Assembly (NCBI RefSeq): GCF_020707215.1
Contig: NZ_JAJFET010000003.1
Coordinates: 124,001-188,000, forward strand
DNA length: 64,000 nt
Reading direction: 5' to 3'
Origin: Sphingomonas sp. PL-96
Lineage (GTDB): Bacteria > Pseudomonadota > Alphaproteobacteria > Sphingomonadales > Sphingomonadaceae
Made by a program: the position numbers and the translations under genes. Below, piece by piece: positions 7,516-17,211 of this stretch. The notes under the pieces are model-generated. The model was not told the origin of the DNA. It made no database searches and was given only the letters and a program-made list of their open reading frames with translations. Numbering within the stretch: position 1 is the first letter of the stretch; each line of letters begins with the position of its first letter.

Positions 7516-10500
7516 TCAGAAGCGGATGCTGATTCCGCCCCGCGCGCCACCGCCCTTATAGTCGTCGCTCCAGTCGCCCGTCGCTTCCACGAAGCCGCTG
7601 ACGCGGCCCGCCGATGCAACGGTGAACCCTACCGCCGCCTGGCCGTAGGTGCCGATGCGATTGAGATCGAAGTCGAGCGAATTGCCGCCGTCAGCGAAGG
7701 TCATAGCGTTCCGGCCTTTGAACTCGTGGACGACGTTGCCGCGAAGATAGAAGCTTGCCTTGGTGTCGCCCCAGCTCTGGTCGGTGCCGATCCGCAGCCC
7801 CGCCTTGCCACGCAGCCCGTCGCTGCTGTCGGAGTCGATCGTGCTCGGGCCCGACACCAGATCGTCGAGGCTGGTGCGGACATACTCAATCGACACCGCC
7901 GGCTCGACGAACACACTGCTCCCGCCGAAGCGCAGCCCTGCCTCCGCCTTGCTGCCATAGCCGTCACCCTTGATCTTCTGCCGCACCCCGGCACCCGGCA
8001 ACACCGCGCGCATCCAGTGCCGCTCGTATTTCGCGAGGGCGTTGAGGAAGAAGGGTCCGGCATTGACGCTGCCGTAGACGCCGACATTAGCCGAGTCATA
8101 GGTGAAGCGATCGGCGTTGGCGCGGAAGGTCACTGCCGAATTGGCATAGCCTGCAGTGACGCCGAACAGGAAGCCGTTGTCGCCCAATCCGCTGGCGAAG
8201 TCGTAGCCGGCCTGGCCGCCGAAGAAGTCCTGCCGGTGGTCGAGCACCACCGTCCGCGTCTGGCCGAAGGCGGTGAAGTCCTGCCGCTCCCGACGCTTGT
8301 CGACCGATCCGAACATCTGCCCCCACAGCGCCGATCCGCGCTCGGGCGTGTCGGCGTCTGCACCGCCGCGACCATCGCGCAGCTGCTGCATGTGCCCGGA
8401 CCAGGCGTCGTTGCTGCGGTAGGAGGTCTGGCGAGCTCCCTCGACCGCTTCAAGCAGTTCGAGCGCCTGGTCGTTGGGGGTGCCGAACAGCGCATAGGTC
8501 GCGTCGGTCGGATCGAACACCAGGTCGTATCGAACAAGGCCGACCGACAGATCATCCTGCACCAGGGTGAAAGCACCGGGGCTGCTTCCCGCACCTGCGG
8601 ACACCAGCACGAGGTCGTTGACCAAGATGCCGTCGTTGCCGTTGAGCAGGTCGGTCATGATGGTAGTGCTGCCGGTGGCGGCACCGCCGATCTCGAGCCG
8701 GTCCGCAGTCGAGCCTGCCTCCCGGATCGTGACGTCGAGGCCGAGCGTGCTCGCCCCGCTGCCGGCGAAGCTGCCCGGCAGCGCCAACACGTCGCCGGCG
8801 ACGCCGTTGCGCATCTCCACCAGCCCACGGTTGGCGAAACGCTCCAACCCGTTGAGCCGCACCGTGCCAGCAGTGGTGCTGTCAGGACGGACGGCGAAGG
8901 TGGCGTTGTTCTCGAACGCATCGTCGCCTGCGCCGAAGTCGATGTCGCCGAAGGCGCGGAACCGGCCGAAGTTGACCAGCTGGTCGTTGCCGTCGGTGAG
9001 GTCGACCCTGCCGGTCACCGTACCGGTGTCGGTGATCGTCACCAGTGCGGCGGCTCCGTCGGCGTTGATCGCGGGACCCGATCCGCTGGAGACGCTGCCG
9101 CCGATGGTGATCGTCGCGCCGGTGCCGCTGGCGACATCGATCCCGGCGACGTCGCCGTCGACCGATGCGCCCTGCATCGTGGTCACCGTCACCGCGCAGC
9201 CGCTGCTCGCGTGGATGCCCCGCCCCTGCGCGGCGCTGATCGGGCCGGTCGCAGTGATCGCGACCGTGGCGCAGCCGGCCGCGTCGGCGGTGATGCCGCT
9301 GGATCCCGGACCCGTGACGGTGATCGGACCGGCGACGATCGTCTGGTCGCCGTCGGTGGTGTCGAGGTCAATGCCCGTGGCGTTGTCGCCGGTCGTGGTG
9401 ATCGGGCCGGTGCTGACGTCGACCGGCCCCGCACCGCCGCCGACGGCAACCCCGGTCGACCCATTGCCTACGGTTTCGATCGCGCCGGTGCCGACGGTGA
9501 TCGGACCGGTGCCGACGATGTCGACCCCCGATGCATCATTCCCGCCGGTCTCGATATCTCCGGTGCCGATCGTGATCGAACCGTCACCGCCAGCCACGAT
9601 TACGCCGGTCGCGCCCTCGCCATCGGTCTGGATGTCGCCGGTGTCCACCGCGATGGGACCATCACCGGTGACGTCGACACCTGCCGAGCCGTCACCGTCG
9701 GTGTCGATGTCGCCGGTGTCTACGTCGATCGCGCCGGCGCCGCCGTCGACGATCACGCCGGTCGATCCGTTGCCGCCGGTGTGAATGTCGCCGGTGCCGA
9801 TATCAATCGGGCCTTCGCCGGTGACGTCGATGCCCGGCGAGTTGGCACCGCCCGTGTCGATATCGCCGGTATCAACGGTGATCGGGCCGTCTCCGCCATT
9901 GACGATCACGCCTGCCGAGCCGTTGCCGTCGGTATCGACGTCCCCGGTGTCGATCGCGATGGGTGCATCGCCGCCGTCAACGTCCACGCCCGGCGAAGCG
10001 TCGCCGCCTGTATGGATATCGCCGGTATCCACGTCGACAGCGCCTCCGGTGTCGATGTCGACGCCAGGAGAGGCGTTGCCGCCGGTGTCGATGTCCCCCG
10101 TTTCGACGTCGACGGGGGTGTCGCTTTCACCCGCATCGACATCGACACCAGGTGAGTTGTCGCCCCCGGTGCCGACATCGCCGACATTGGCGTCGACGCT
10201 GCACGCGCCTGGGCCAAGTACCAGGCAGACGGTCGGATCGAGCACGATGCCGAGTCCGGTCGCGTTGTCGCCCGCGGTCGACAGTGCGCCGATGTTCGCG
10301 ACGATGTTACCGGGTGCGCTGATCAGTGCGCCGAGAGCGCCGTTGCCCTGCGTCGTGATCCGGTCCGCGCCCAGCGTGACGTCGCAGGCGCCGGCGCCGA
10401 TCAGGGCGCAGGCGGCGGGATCGGCGGCGAGGTCGATACCCGTAGCGTTCTCGCCGAGCGTTTCGAGCAGGCCCAGGTTGAGCGTGGTCGGCCCAACGAC

Positions 10501-12558
10501 GCGGGCGAGCACGCCGATGGCGCCGTCGCCTTGGGTGGTCAGCTCGCCGATCGAGAAGGCGTTGCCGCACCCGCCGGCGCCGAGCAGCACGCAGGCATCG
10601 GGATCGGAGGCGAGATCGAGCCCGATCGCATCATCGCCTTGCGTCCGCAGCACGCTGATGCTGCCGGTGACGTTCCCTGCCGCGCGGATCAGCGCCGCGG
10701 GCGAGCGCGCGCCGCCGGTCAGGAGGTTGCCGACGGTGAAGTTCTGGTCGCACGCGCCGGTGCCCAGCGTCGCGCAGGCGGTGGGATCGGTGCTGAGGTC
10801 AAGACCCGCCGCCTCGTCGCCGCCGGTCTGGAGCAGGTCGACGTCGATGGTGGTGACGCCGGTCGCCGCCGACACCAACGCGCCGATGCCGCCGAAGCCG
10901 TTGGTGGTGATCTCGTCGGCGGCGGCGGTGACGTCGCACCCACCCGTGCCAAGTAACACGCAGGCCGCCGGGTCGGTCGAGATGTCGAGGCCGAGCGCCT
11001 GTGCACCCTGGGTGCGCAGCACGCCCACGTTCAGGTTGACGTCCCCCGCCGCGCGCAGCAGCGCCGCGGTCGACAGGTCGCCGCTGGTGTCGATCAGGTC
11101 GGCGTTGAGCGTGATGGGGCCGTCGGTCGAAACCAGCTGAACGCCGTTCGAGCCAACGCCCTGGGTGGTGAGGTCGCCCAGGTCAACGGTGATGGTGCTG
11201 CCCTCGATGTCGAGGCCGGGAGCGTTGTCGCCGACCGTCGATATTAAGTCGTCGACCGCGAAGACGACGGTGTCGAGCCCACGCAGGACCGCACCGGCGG
11301 CGCCCTGCCCCTGGGTGCTGATACGGGTCGCGGTGACGGTGGTATCGCAGGCGCCGGCGCCGATCAGCGCGCAGACCGTCGGGTTGGCGGCTATGTCGAT
11401 GCCGTTAGCATTGTCGCCCAGCGTCACGAGCAGCCCCAAGTTGAGCGTGGTCGGACCAACGACCCGTGCCAGCACGCCTGTGGCGCCGTTGCCCTGGGTG
11501 GTCAGTTCGCCGATCGACAAGGCGTTGCCGCACGCGCCTGCGCCCAGCGTCAGGCAGGCGTCGGGATCGGAGGCGAGGTCAATGCCGACTGCGTCATCGC
11601 CGCTGGTGCGCAGAACCCCGATGTCGCCGGACACGTTGCCGGCAGCGCGGACGATTGCGCCGATCGAGTCGAGACCGCTGGTGCGCAGGTCGTTGACGGT
11701 GAAGTTCTGGTCGCACGCACCCACGCCCAGCGTCGCGCAAGCGGTGGGATCGGTCTGCAGGTTGAGCCCCGCGGCTTCGTCGCCGCCGGTCTGAAGCACG
11801 TCGACGTTGAGCGTGGTGACGCCGGTCGCCGCCGAGACCAGCGCGCCGATGCCCCCAAAGCCGTTGGTGGTGATCTCGTCGGCGGCGGCCGTGACGTCGC
11901 AGCCGCCGGTGCCGAGCAGCACGCAGGCCGCCGGGTCGGTCGAGATGTCGAGGCCGAGCGCCTGTGCACCCTGGGTGCGCAGCACGCCCACGTTCAGGTC
12001 GACATCGCCTGCCGCGGTGAGCAGCGCGGCAGTCGACAGATCGCCGCTGGTGTCGATCAGGTCGGCATCGAGCGTGATCGGCCCATTGGTCGACACGAGC
12101 TGCACACCGTTCGAGCCGATGCCCTGCGTGGTCACGTCGCCCAGGTCGAGGCTGATGACACTGCCCTTGACGTCGAGGCCGGGCGCAGCGTCGCCGACGG
12201 TGGAAATCAGACCGTCCGCCGCGAAGATCACTCCGTCGACCGCGCGCAGCAATGCTCCGGTGGCACCATCTCCTTGCGTGGTGATGCTCGTCACATTGCC
12301 CAGGATCGTGCCGTTGGACGTGACGTCGAGCCCGGCGATATCGACCGCGTCGATCACGGTCGGCAACAGCATCGGAGCGTCCGGGCTGGCGGCCGCATCC
12401 GGGGTGCAATTGATGCCGCCCCCGATAATCGGCAAGCAAAGGCTTTGCGCCTGTGCTGCGGCCGGCAAGCTGGCTCCTACACCAATTGCCGCAACAGGCG
12501 CGAGAGCCCGTGCAATTGCCAGAACGCTTGCTCCGGCTCCTCCCGTGAAAACCTTCAT
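7516..12558 (-). CDS. Large autotransporter with repeat passenger (type Va)
   Basis: 1680 residues. Signal peptide at about 1-36. The passenger is made of glycine/asparagine/aspartate-rich beta-helix-like repeats. The C-terminal autotransporter barrel spans about 1405-1680, starts near ALWGQMFG and ends in IRF, the usual terminal aromatic. Residues about 106-426 and 427-747 are near-identical copies of one block. Inside the blocks, a motif DPxxCxxLGxGxC recurs nine times, each carrying a C-x7-C pair. Residues about 790-1060 hold roughly 28-residue acidic repeats built on a DTGDI core. The start ATG follows an AAAGGGA ribosome site. It is probably a surface adhesin or biofilm factor, which fits the nearby c-di-GMP genes (inference). 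Confidence 0.93.
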   Translation of the reverse strand: MKVFTGGAGASVLAIARALAPVAAIGVGASLPAAAQAQSLCLPIIGGGINCTPDAAASPDAPMLLPTVIDAVDIAGLDVTSNGTILGNVTSITTQGDGATGALLRAVDGVIFAADGLISTVGDAAPGLDVKGSVISLDLGDVTTQGIGSNGVQLVSTNGPITLDADLIDTSGDLSTAALLTAAGDVDLNVGVLRTQGAQALGLDISTDPAACVLLGTGGCDVTAAADEITTNGFGGIGALVSAATGVTTLNVDVLQTGGDEAAGLNLQTDPTACATLGVGACDQNFTVNDLRTSGLDSIGAIVRAAGNVSGDIGVLRTSGDDAVGIDLASDPDACLTLGAGACGNALSIGELTTQGNGATGVLARVVGPTTLNLGLLVTLGDNANGIDIAANPTVCALIGAGACDTTVTATRISTQGQGAAGAVLRGLDTVVFAVDDLISTVGDNAPGLDIEGSTITVDLGDLTTQGVGSNGVQLVSTDGPITLNADLIDTSGDLSTAALLRAAGDVNLNVGVLRTQGAQALGLDISTDPAACVLLGTGGCDVTAAADEITTNGFGGIGALVSAATGVTTIDVDLLQTGGDEAAGLDLSTDPTACATLGTGACDQNFTVGNLLTGGARSPAALIRAAGNVTGSISVLRTQGDDAIGLDLASDPDACVLLGAGGCGNAFSIGELTTQGDGAIGVLARVVGPTTLNLGLLETLGENATGIDLAADPAACALIGAGACDVTLGADRITTQGNGALGALISAPGNIVANIGALSTAGDNATGLGIVLDPTVCLVLGPGACSVDANVGDVGTGGDNSPGVDVDAGESDTPVDVETGDIDTGGNASPGVDIDTGGAVDVDTGDIHTGGDASPGVDVDGGDAPIAIDTGDVDTDGNGSAGVIVNGGDGPITVDTGDIDTGGANSPGIDVTGEGPIDIGTGDIHTGGNGSTGVIVDGGAGAIDVDTGDIDTDGDGSAGVDVTGDGPIAVDTGDIQTDGEGATGVIVAGGDGSITIGTGDIETGGNDASGVDIVGTGPITVGTGAIETVGNGSTGVAVGGGAGPVDVSTGPITTTGDNATGIDLDTTDGDQTIVAGPITVTGPGSSGITADAAGCATVAITATGPISAAQGRGIHASSGCAVTVTTMQGASVDGDVAGIDVASGTGATITIGGSVSSGSGPAINADGAAALVTITDTGTVTGRVDLTDGNDQLVNFGRFRAFGDIDFGAGDDAFENNATFAVRPDSTTAGTVRLNGLERFANRGLVEMRNGVAGDVLALPGSFAGSGASTLGLDVTIREAGSTADRLEIGGAATGSTTIMTDLLNGNDGILVNDLVLVSAGAGSSPGAFTLVQDDLSVGLVRYDLVFDPTDATYALFGTPNDQALELLEAVEGARQTSYRSNDAWSGHMQQLRDGRGGADADTPERGSALWGQMFGSVDKRRERQDFTAFGQTRTVVLDHRQDFFGGQAGYDFASGLGDNGFLFGVTAGYANSAVTFRANADRFTYDSANVGVYGSVNAGPFFLNALAKYERHWMRAVLPGAGVRQKIKGDGYGSKAEAGLRFGGSSVFVEPAVSIEYVRTSLDDLVSGPSTIDSDSSDGLRGKAGLRIGTDQSWGDTKASFYLRGNVVHEFKGRNAMTFADGGNSLDFDLNRIGTYGQAAVGFTVASAGRVSGFVEATGDWSDDYKGGGARGGISIRF

Positions 12559-13080
12559 TATGACGTCCCTTTTTAGGTCCGCCCCCGGCGAGTCTCACGC
12601 TCGCTGCTCCCGTTCCAGAAGTGGGTTAATCATGTTGCCGAAACGTTAAGACAGGTACCTTAGAATTAAATAGTCGTGTTAATCCCTATTCTTGGGACAT
12701 CTCTTTGGGGGACCTGCCATAGACAAGTCGCGGGCGGTCCACACCTCGATCAGATCGTCTGCCGAAGGCGTTTGACGCTCGGCAGCACCAGCGGAATTCC
12801 GCATTAGCAGCCCCCATCCATTTACACTGTGAGATGGAGCTTACGCCCGACGACTTTCTCGACCGCGTCGGGTCCGCCCCCCCTTGACGTTATGGGGCGC
12901 TCGAAGAAGTAGCCCTGACCCTCAGGCAAAGGAGAATCGAGAAAACCGCCGTGCCGCGGAAGTGCTGACTTCGGCCGTCGCGAACGTTGTCGGTTAAGCG
13001 ACAATTCGGTGCTGCGTTCGGTGAATTGGCCGCGCGCCTCGGCGCAAACGTTCGTCAACGGTACTTTGCACAGACCTAAG
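12559..13080. other. Intergenic region upstream of the autotransporter
   Basis: AT-rich around 12640-12690, a likely promoter region for the autotransporter on the minus strand. It contains a dispersed hairpin repeat (listed separately) and ends at a plus-strand terminator without any plus-strand protein gene, so a small RNA may lie here. Confidence 0.4.
12956..13003 (+). repeat. Dispersed hairpin repeat (family H), copy 1
   Basis: About 50 bp with the family order: GCTGACTTC block, GTCGCGAA block, then a stem-loop TTGTCG-GTTAAG-CGACAA. In this copy the stem differs from the other copies yet remains perfectly paired. Confidence 0.6.
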
Positions 13081-13108
13081 CGGCGGTGCCTTCAGGCACC
13101 GCCGTTTT
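13081..13108 (+). terminator. Plus-strand intrinsic terminator without an upstream ORF
   Basis: A perfect 10-bp stem CGGCGGTGCC / GGCACCGCCG with a TTCA tetraloop, followed by TTTT. Polarity is plus strand. No plus-strand protein gene precedes it within 5 kb, so it may end a small RNA. On the minus strand it would sit 28 bp past the RcnB gene stop but lacks a U tract. Confidence 0.75.
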
Positions 13109-13135
13109 CCTTCATCTTACAAAATCCTTCGGCCG

Positions 13136-13471
13136 TTACCTGACCGCATCCGCGAAGATGGCGGCAATTACCCCCGTCGAGATGCCCACCAGTACGGCAT
13201 CGTTGCCGGACTGCACATAGCGGTAGCCGCGCGGTGGAGCCTTCAAGCCGCGATATTTGCGGTAGTCGATCTGGCGATAGTTGCGTGCCTGACGGCTGTC
13301 GAAGCGTTCGCCTTTGCGCCAGTCGCTGCGATACTGCGTGCGCTGCGGCGATTGCTTGGCAACCACCTTCTGCTTGACCACCGTATGCCGCTGGGCCTGC
13401 TGCTGCGGGGCGGCCATCGCGCTGCCTGAGATCAGCGAAGCTGCAACCGCCATCAAGATGAACTTCTTCAC
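13136..13471 (-). CDS. RcnB-family periplasmic protein
   Basis: 111 residues. The Sec signal peptide ends at about residue 20 (SAMA|APQQ). The conserved RcnB core follows: YRSDWRKGERF, then DYRKYRGLKAPPRGYRYVQSGNDAVLVG and a hydrophobic end. RcnB of E. coli influences nickel/cobalt homeostasis in the periplasm; most alphaproteobacterial members have no tested function, so a metal role is only family-based. It is a single gene, with a terminator-like hairpin just past its stop. Confidence 0.85.
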   Translation of the reverse strand: MKKFILMAVAASLISGSAMAAPQQQAQRHTVVKQKVVAKQSPQRTQYRSDWRKGERFDSRQARNYRQIDYRKYRGLKAPPRGYRYVQSGNDAVLVGISTGVIAAIFADAVR

Positions 13472-13656
13472 GGATTTTCTCCTAGTTCGAATTCCGCCGC
13501 CTGCCCGGCGTCGATGACCTAACTAGGGTCCAGGTGTCACAGCCCTATCCCCGTGAGGGCGTGAAATGGTCGCGATTTGTAACAGTATGCGAAGCTGGAA
13601 CCGGCCGGCTGAATGGAAGCCATTCCTGGTGTTCCAAGCACGCCAGCCAAAGCCTT

Positions 13657-13710
13657 GTCGCGGAACTGCTGAGATTTTGGCGTCGCGTATGTCGCCGCTT
13701 TTGCGACAAC
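13657..13710 (+). repeat. Dispersed hairpin repeat (family H), copy 2
   Basis: Matches the copy at 18041 over about 54 bp, ending in the stem TGTCGC / GCGACA. It lies in the gene-less 13472-13827 interval, which otherwise holds only spurious ORFs. Confidence 0.65.
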
Positions 13711-13827
13711 GGGACGGCCCGAAAATGACGGTGAGAGGTCCGACAGCTTCTGACAGGGCGACAGGATAGCCACCCTCCAGCTTGGTCATGGGTCGGTTTC
13801 GTTAAGAACCTCCCCTTATACGGCCAC

Positions 13828-16221
13828 ATGGCCGTTCCTTTGCTCTCTGTCATCCAGTGCATGCGAGACATGCATGATGCTCGCCTGATGATCGCTGGCG
13901 GCCTCGTTTGTGCTGTTGGTATCTATGCCTCTTTCGCAATCGGCCACCATGCCGCTCGGGCGACTGGGCGGGCTCGGACCCGCTGGGGGCTGGTCAGCAT
14001 TATCGCGAGCGGGAGTACCGCCTGGGCAACCCACTTCATCGTGCTGCTCTCGTTCAAGCCCGGTATGCCCGCAGCTTTTGAGCCGGCGCTGACAGCCATA
14101 TCGTTGACCTGCGCGATCATCGGGATCGGCGCCGGTGTATCGATCTCCATCCGGGCACGGCAGCGTTGGCAGCAGTTCGTGGCAGGGCTGATCGTTGGCA
14201 TCGGCGTGGCGACGCTGCACTATATCGGTCAAGCCGCGTACCTCGTTCAAGGGACGGTGGCCTGGAACCTGGGCCTGGTAGTACCTTCCGTCATCCTCAG
14301 CCTACCTATCTCGGGTTTGGCAATGATGGCGGTGGGAAGCCGGAACAGGCACATACGTTTGGCCGCAGCGCCATTGTTGCTGCTGTCGATAGCCGTGCTT
14401 CACTTCTGCGGCATGGCGGCCATGACGCTCGATTTCGATCCCGCGGTCAAATTCCCGGAGAGCGCGGTCTCTCCCCTCGCGATTACGCCCGTTGTCGCGG
14501 GCGTCTCCCTTGCCCTCATCGTGTTGGCCGTATTTGGATGGCGGTTCGATCTCGCGGCGAAAGCTCGGCTCCGGCAGGATCGACAGCGCCTTCGCGAGCT
14601 AGCCGACGTTGCGCTCGAAGGATTGCTGATTTGCCAGGATGACGTGATCGTCACCGCGAACGACAGCATCGAGTTCCTATCGGGACACGAGCCAGGCTCT
14701 TTGTCCGGTCTCTTTGCCAGTTCCCTGCTGCCCGGCCTCGATGTGTCCGGCATGCCTGAACGCGAAGAGCGCGAGGTCAATCTCATCAGCGCTGAAGGAA
14801 AGAATGTTCCTGTCCGCGTTCTCCGCCGCGAGGTCACATTGGGGCACAAGATCCAGACCGTGATCGCCGTCAGAGATCAGCGCGAGCGCCTGCAGACAGA
14901 AGCCAAGATGCGGCTGCTTGCGTTTACAGACTCCCTGACCGGCCTCGCCAACCGGACGCGCTTCTTCGATCTTCTAGCGCTACATACAGCCTCGCGCCGC
15001 GAGCGGGACCGCCCCTGCGCAGTGCTGATGCTCGATCTGGATCGTTTCAAGGCTGTCAACGACACCCTCGGTCACACGGCGGGAGACATAGTCCTCGGCA
15101 TGGTCGCAGATCGCTTGCGGTCCACCTTGCGTGGCGAGGATATCATAGCACGGCTTGGTGGCGACGAGTTCGCGATTTTGCAGTTGGCTACCGATGAGAA
15201 CGATGCAGCTTTTGCGCTCGCAACGCGCATTAAGGAAATCATCGCGGCACGTCCCTTCATGCTTGAAGGGCAGGCAATTCACCTGGGAGCAAGCGTCGGC
15301 ATAGCCCTCGCGCCAGACGATGGCCACGATCCGGCGGAGTTGATGCGCAATGCCGACCTCGCCCTCTACGCTGCAAAAGCAAGCGGCAGGGGGACGTTCC
15401 GCCGCTACGATATCTCGCTCGACGAGCAGATGCGTGAGCGCCGTTCGATCGAGACCGGACTGCGGCTTGCCCTGGCTGAAGGGCAACTAGAGCTTCATTA
15501 CCAACCTTTAGCCGACGCGAAGACGGGCAACATCACCTCAGCCGAGGCTCTCGTGCGTTGGAACCACCCCGAGCGTGGGCTGGTTTCGCCCACCGACTTC
15601 ATCGGCATCGCCGAAGAAACAGGTCTTATCGTTCCGCTAGGCGAATGGGTGATAAGGACGGCATGCGCCGAGGCGGCGACTTGGCCGGAAACTATGAGCG
15701 TCGCGATCAATCTGTCGCCAGCGCAGTTTCGCGATCGCTCACTGGTTTCAAATATCGTAGAAGCGCTCCAAGCGAACCACCTGGCTCCAGAGCGCTTGGA
15801 GTTGGAGGTCACCGAAGGCGTTCTGCTGTCGGATGAAACCGGCACCCTTGAAACGCTGAACCAGCTCAGGAAGCTGGGTGTTCGGGTCTCGATGGATGAT
15901 TTCGGCACCGGCTACTCGTCGCTCAGCTACTTGCGCAAGTTTCCCTTCGACAAGATCAAGATCGATCAGTCGTTCGTGCGCCAAGTGCCTCATGATGAAG
16001 AGAGTTCGGCCATTGTCCGGGCCATTATCACCATGGCCAAGTGCCTCGGCATGTCGACGACTGTCGAAGGAGTCGAGACCACCGAGCAGTTCGACTTTTC
16101 CGTCGCGGCAGGCTGCGACACGATCCAGGGATACCTGATCGGGCGTCCGCTCGATCGTACCGGGCTTGCCTCACTGATCGCGACCAGGGGCAAAGCCGCA
16201 CACCTTCCCGCGGCAGCCTAA
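13828..16221 (+). CDS. MHYT-GGDEF-EAL membrane c-di-GMP protein
   Basis: 797 residues. Seven hydrophobic segments in the first 245 residues form an MHYT sensor domain, with repeats seen as ATHFIVLL, TLHYIGQAAY and VLHFCGMAAM. MHYT domains are thought to bind copper and sense small gases. A PAS-like linker (about 255-355) leads to GGDEF (444-448) preceded by an intact RGED inhibition site (435-438). An EAL domain follows from E573, keeping DDFGTG, EGVET and QGYLIGRP. Both enzymatic halves look catalytically complete, so net direction cannot be judged. It acts at the inner membrane. Some MHYT core residues deviate from the consensus (THF and LHF in place of MHF). Confidence 0.93.
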   Translation: MAVPLLSVIQCMRDMHDARLMIAGGLVCAVGIYASFAIGHHAARATGRARTRWGLVSIIASGSTAWATHFIVLLSFKPGMPAAFEPALTAISLTCAIIGIGAGVSISIRARQRWQQFVAGLIVGIGVATLHYIGQAAYLVQGTVAWNLGLVVPSVILSLPISGLAMMAVGSRNRHIRLAAAPLLLLSIAVLHFCGMAAMTLDFDPAVKFPESAVSPLAITPVVAGVSLALIVLAVFGWRFDLAAKARLRQDRQRLRELADVALEGLLICQDDVIVTANDSIEFLSGHEPGSLSGLFASSLLPGLDVSGMPEREEREVNLISAEGKNVPVRVLRREVTLGHKIQTVIAVRDQRERLQTEAKMRLLAFTDSLTGLANRTRFFDLLALHTASRRERDRPCAVLMLDLDRFKAVNDTLGHTAGDIVLGMVADRLRSTLRGEDIIARLGGDEFAILQLATDENDAAFALATRIKEIIAARPFMLEGQAIHLGASVGIALAPDDGHDPAELMRNADLALYAAKASGRGTFRRYDISLDEQMRERRSIETGLRLALAEGQLELHYQPLADAKTGNITSAEALVRWNHPERGLVSPTDFIGIAEETGLIVPLGEWVIRTACAEAATWPETMSVAINLSPAQFRDRSLVSNIVEALQANHLAPERLELEVTEGVLLSDETGTLETLNQLRKLGVRVSMDDFGTGYSSLSYLRKFPFDKIKIDQSFVRQVPHDEESSAIVRAIITMAKCLGMSTTVEGVETTEQFDFSVAAGCDTIQGYLIGRPLDRTGLASLIATRGKAAHLPAAA

Positions 16222-16507
16222 ACCGTAGTCCCCTGATAGTAACGTCGCTTCGGGCATGATGTCCGCTTTCGAGCGACGGCTCTGGCAAGCTCCCGGCCTT
16301 CCAGGCACGGACCGCTTTATGCGCATGGGTGCGACTTAGGCAGGACGAGCGGCGATGAGGCAGCCGGCTTGTGAGCGGACGCCGGCCTAGAGGTTCAGGA
16401 CCTTGATCGCGCGGCTCAGGAGGCGCCGATCCGATTATTTCGTCACGAGAATAAACCATTGCCGGTTGAAAGGGTTAGGGTAGCATGCCTGACACCCGTC
16501 ACCTGTA

Positions 16508-16858
16508 ATGTGCCATGTCCTCATCATCGAAGATGACTGGTTTATCGTCGAATATCTGACGGAGCTTGCCGAGGAGGCTGGCGCCACGTCGATCGCGAGA
16601 GCTGCCACGGAAGGCGATGCCATCTCCGCCGCGCGAGAAAAGCTGCCGGGCATCATTCTTTCGGATGTGAACCTGCTCACTGGGACAGGTCCGCGTGCGG
16701 TAGAGGCGATTATCGCAAGAGCCGGGCCGATCCCGGTCATCTTCATCACGGGTACGCCCGAGGATTGCGCACCGTGCGAGCCGCCCTCCGTTATTCTCGG
16801 CAAGCCAATCAACCATCAGCAGGTGGTCAACACATTTCGGCAACTCGCGCCCGTTTAG
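16508..16858 (+). CDS. Single-domain response regulator
   Basis: 116 residues, all receiver domain: acidic pair E8/D9/D10, phospho-acceptor D53 in the LSDVNL strand, threonine in IFITGTP, and a lysine in LGKPI. There is no output domain, so it would work as a phosphate shuttle or by binding a partner, as in alphaproteobacterial HWE-kinase pathways. No kinase is adjacent; the giant kinase lies 11 kb away. Confidence 0.88.
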   Translation: MCHVLIIEDDWFIVEYLTELAEEAGATSIARAATEGDAISAAREKLPGIILSDVNLLTGTGPRAVEAIIARAGPIPVIFITGTPEDCAPCEPPSVILGKPINHQQVVNTFRQLAPV

Positions 16859-17211
16859 ATGCCATGCAGGTGTGGATTTTTCAGAGCAGCGGAAGTTTGA
16901 AAGCGCTGTGTGCGGATGAGAGCGGGACCAGACTGCCGGTCGAGCATGGGCCGTGGACTCGGCTGCGCAGCGTCAATCTCGATCAGGGTGGCGACGATGA
17001 GAATGAGGCTAAATCGCTCATTGGAGAGCATGGCTATTGCTGCTTCCACGATGCTGACGATTGAGATCGGCGATCGGGATGAGCAAAGAGCACCGAGCGA
17101 GGGCGGTGCGTCGAGGGAAGGCGGACGGCATGCCTCTGGCGGAGCGCTACCAGCGCCGAGCCGGGCCTATCTCCATCAATAGGCAAGCTCCAGATCAATC
17201 CACGGGGCGAC
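16859..17211. other. Gene-less stretch
   Basis: Only short overlapping frames without domains. I see no RNA gene or notable repeat here. Confidence 0.5.

Noticed and set aside
7726..11794. Long open frames on the plus strand opposite the autotransporter (809, 405, 451 and 209 codons).
   Set aside because: They are low-complexity mirror images of the GC-rich repeat passenger; the minus strand has signal peptide, repeats and barrel.
16859..17211. Possible small genes around 17061-17378.
   Set aside because: Arginine-rich overlapping frames on both strands, no ribosome site, no domain.
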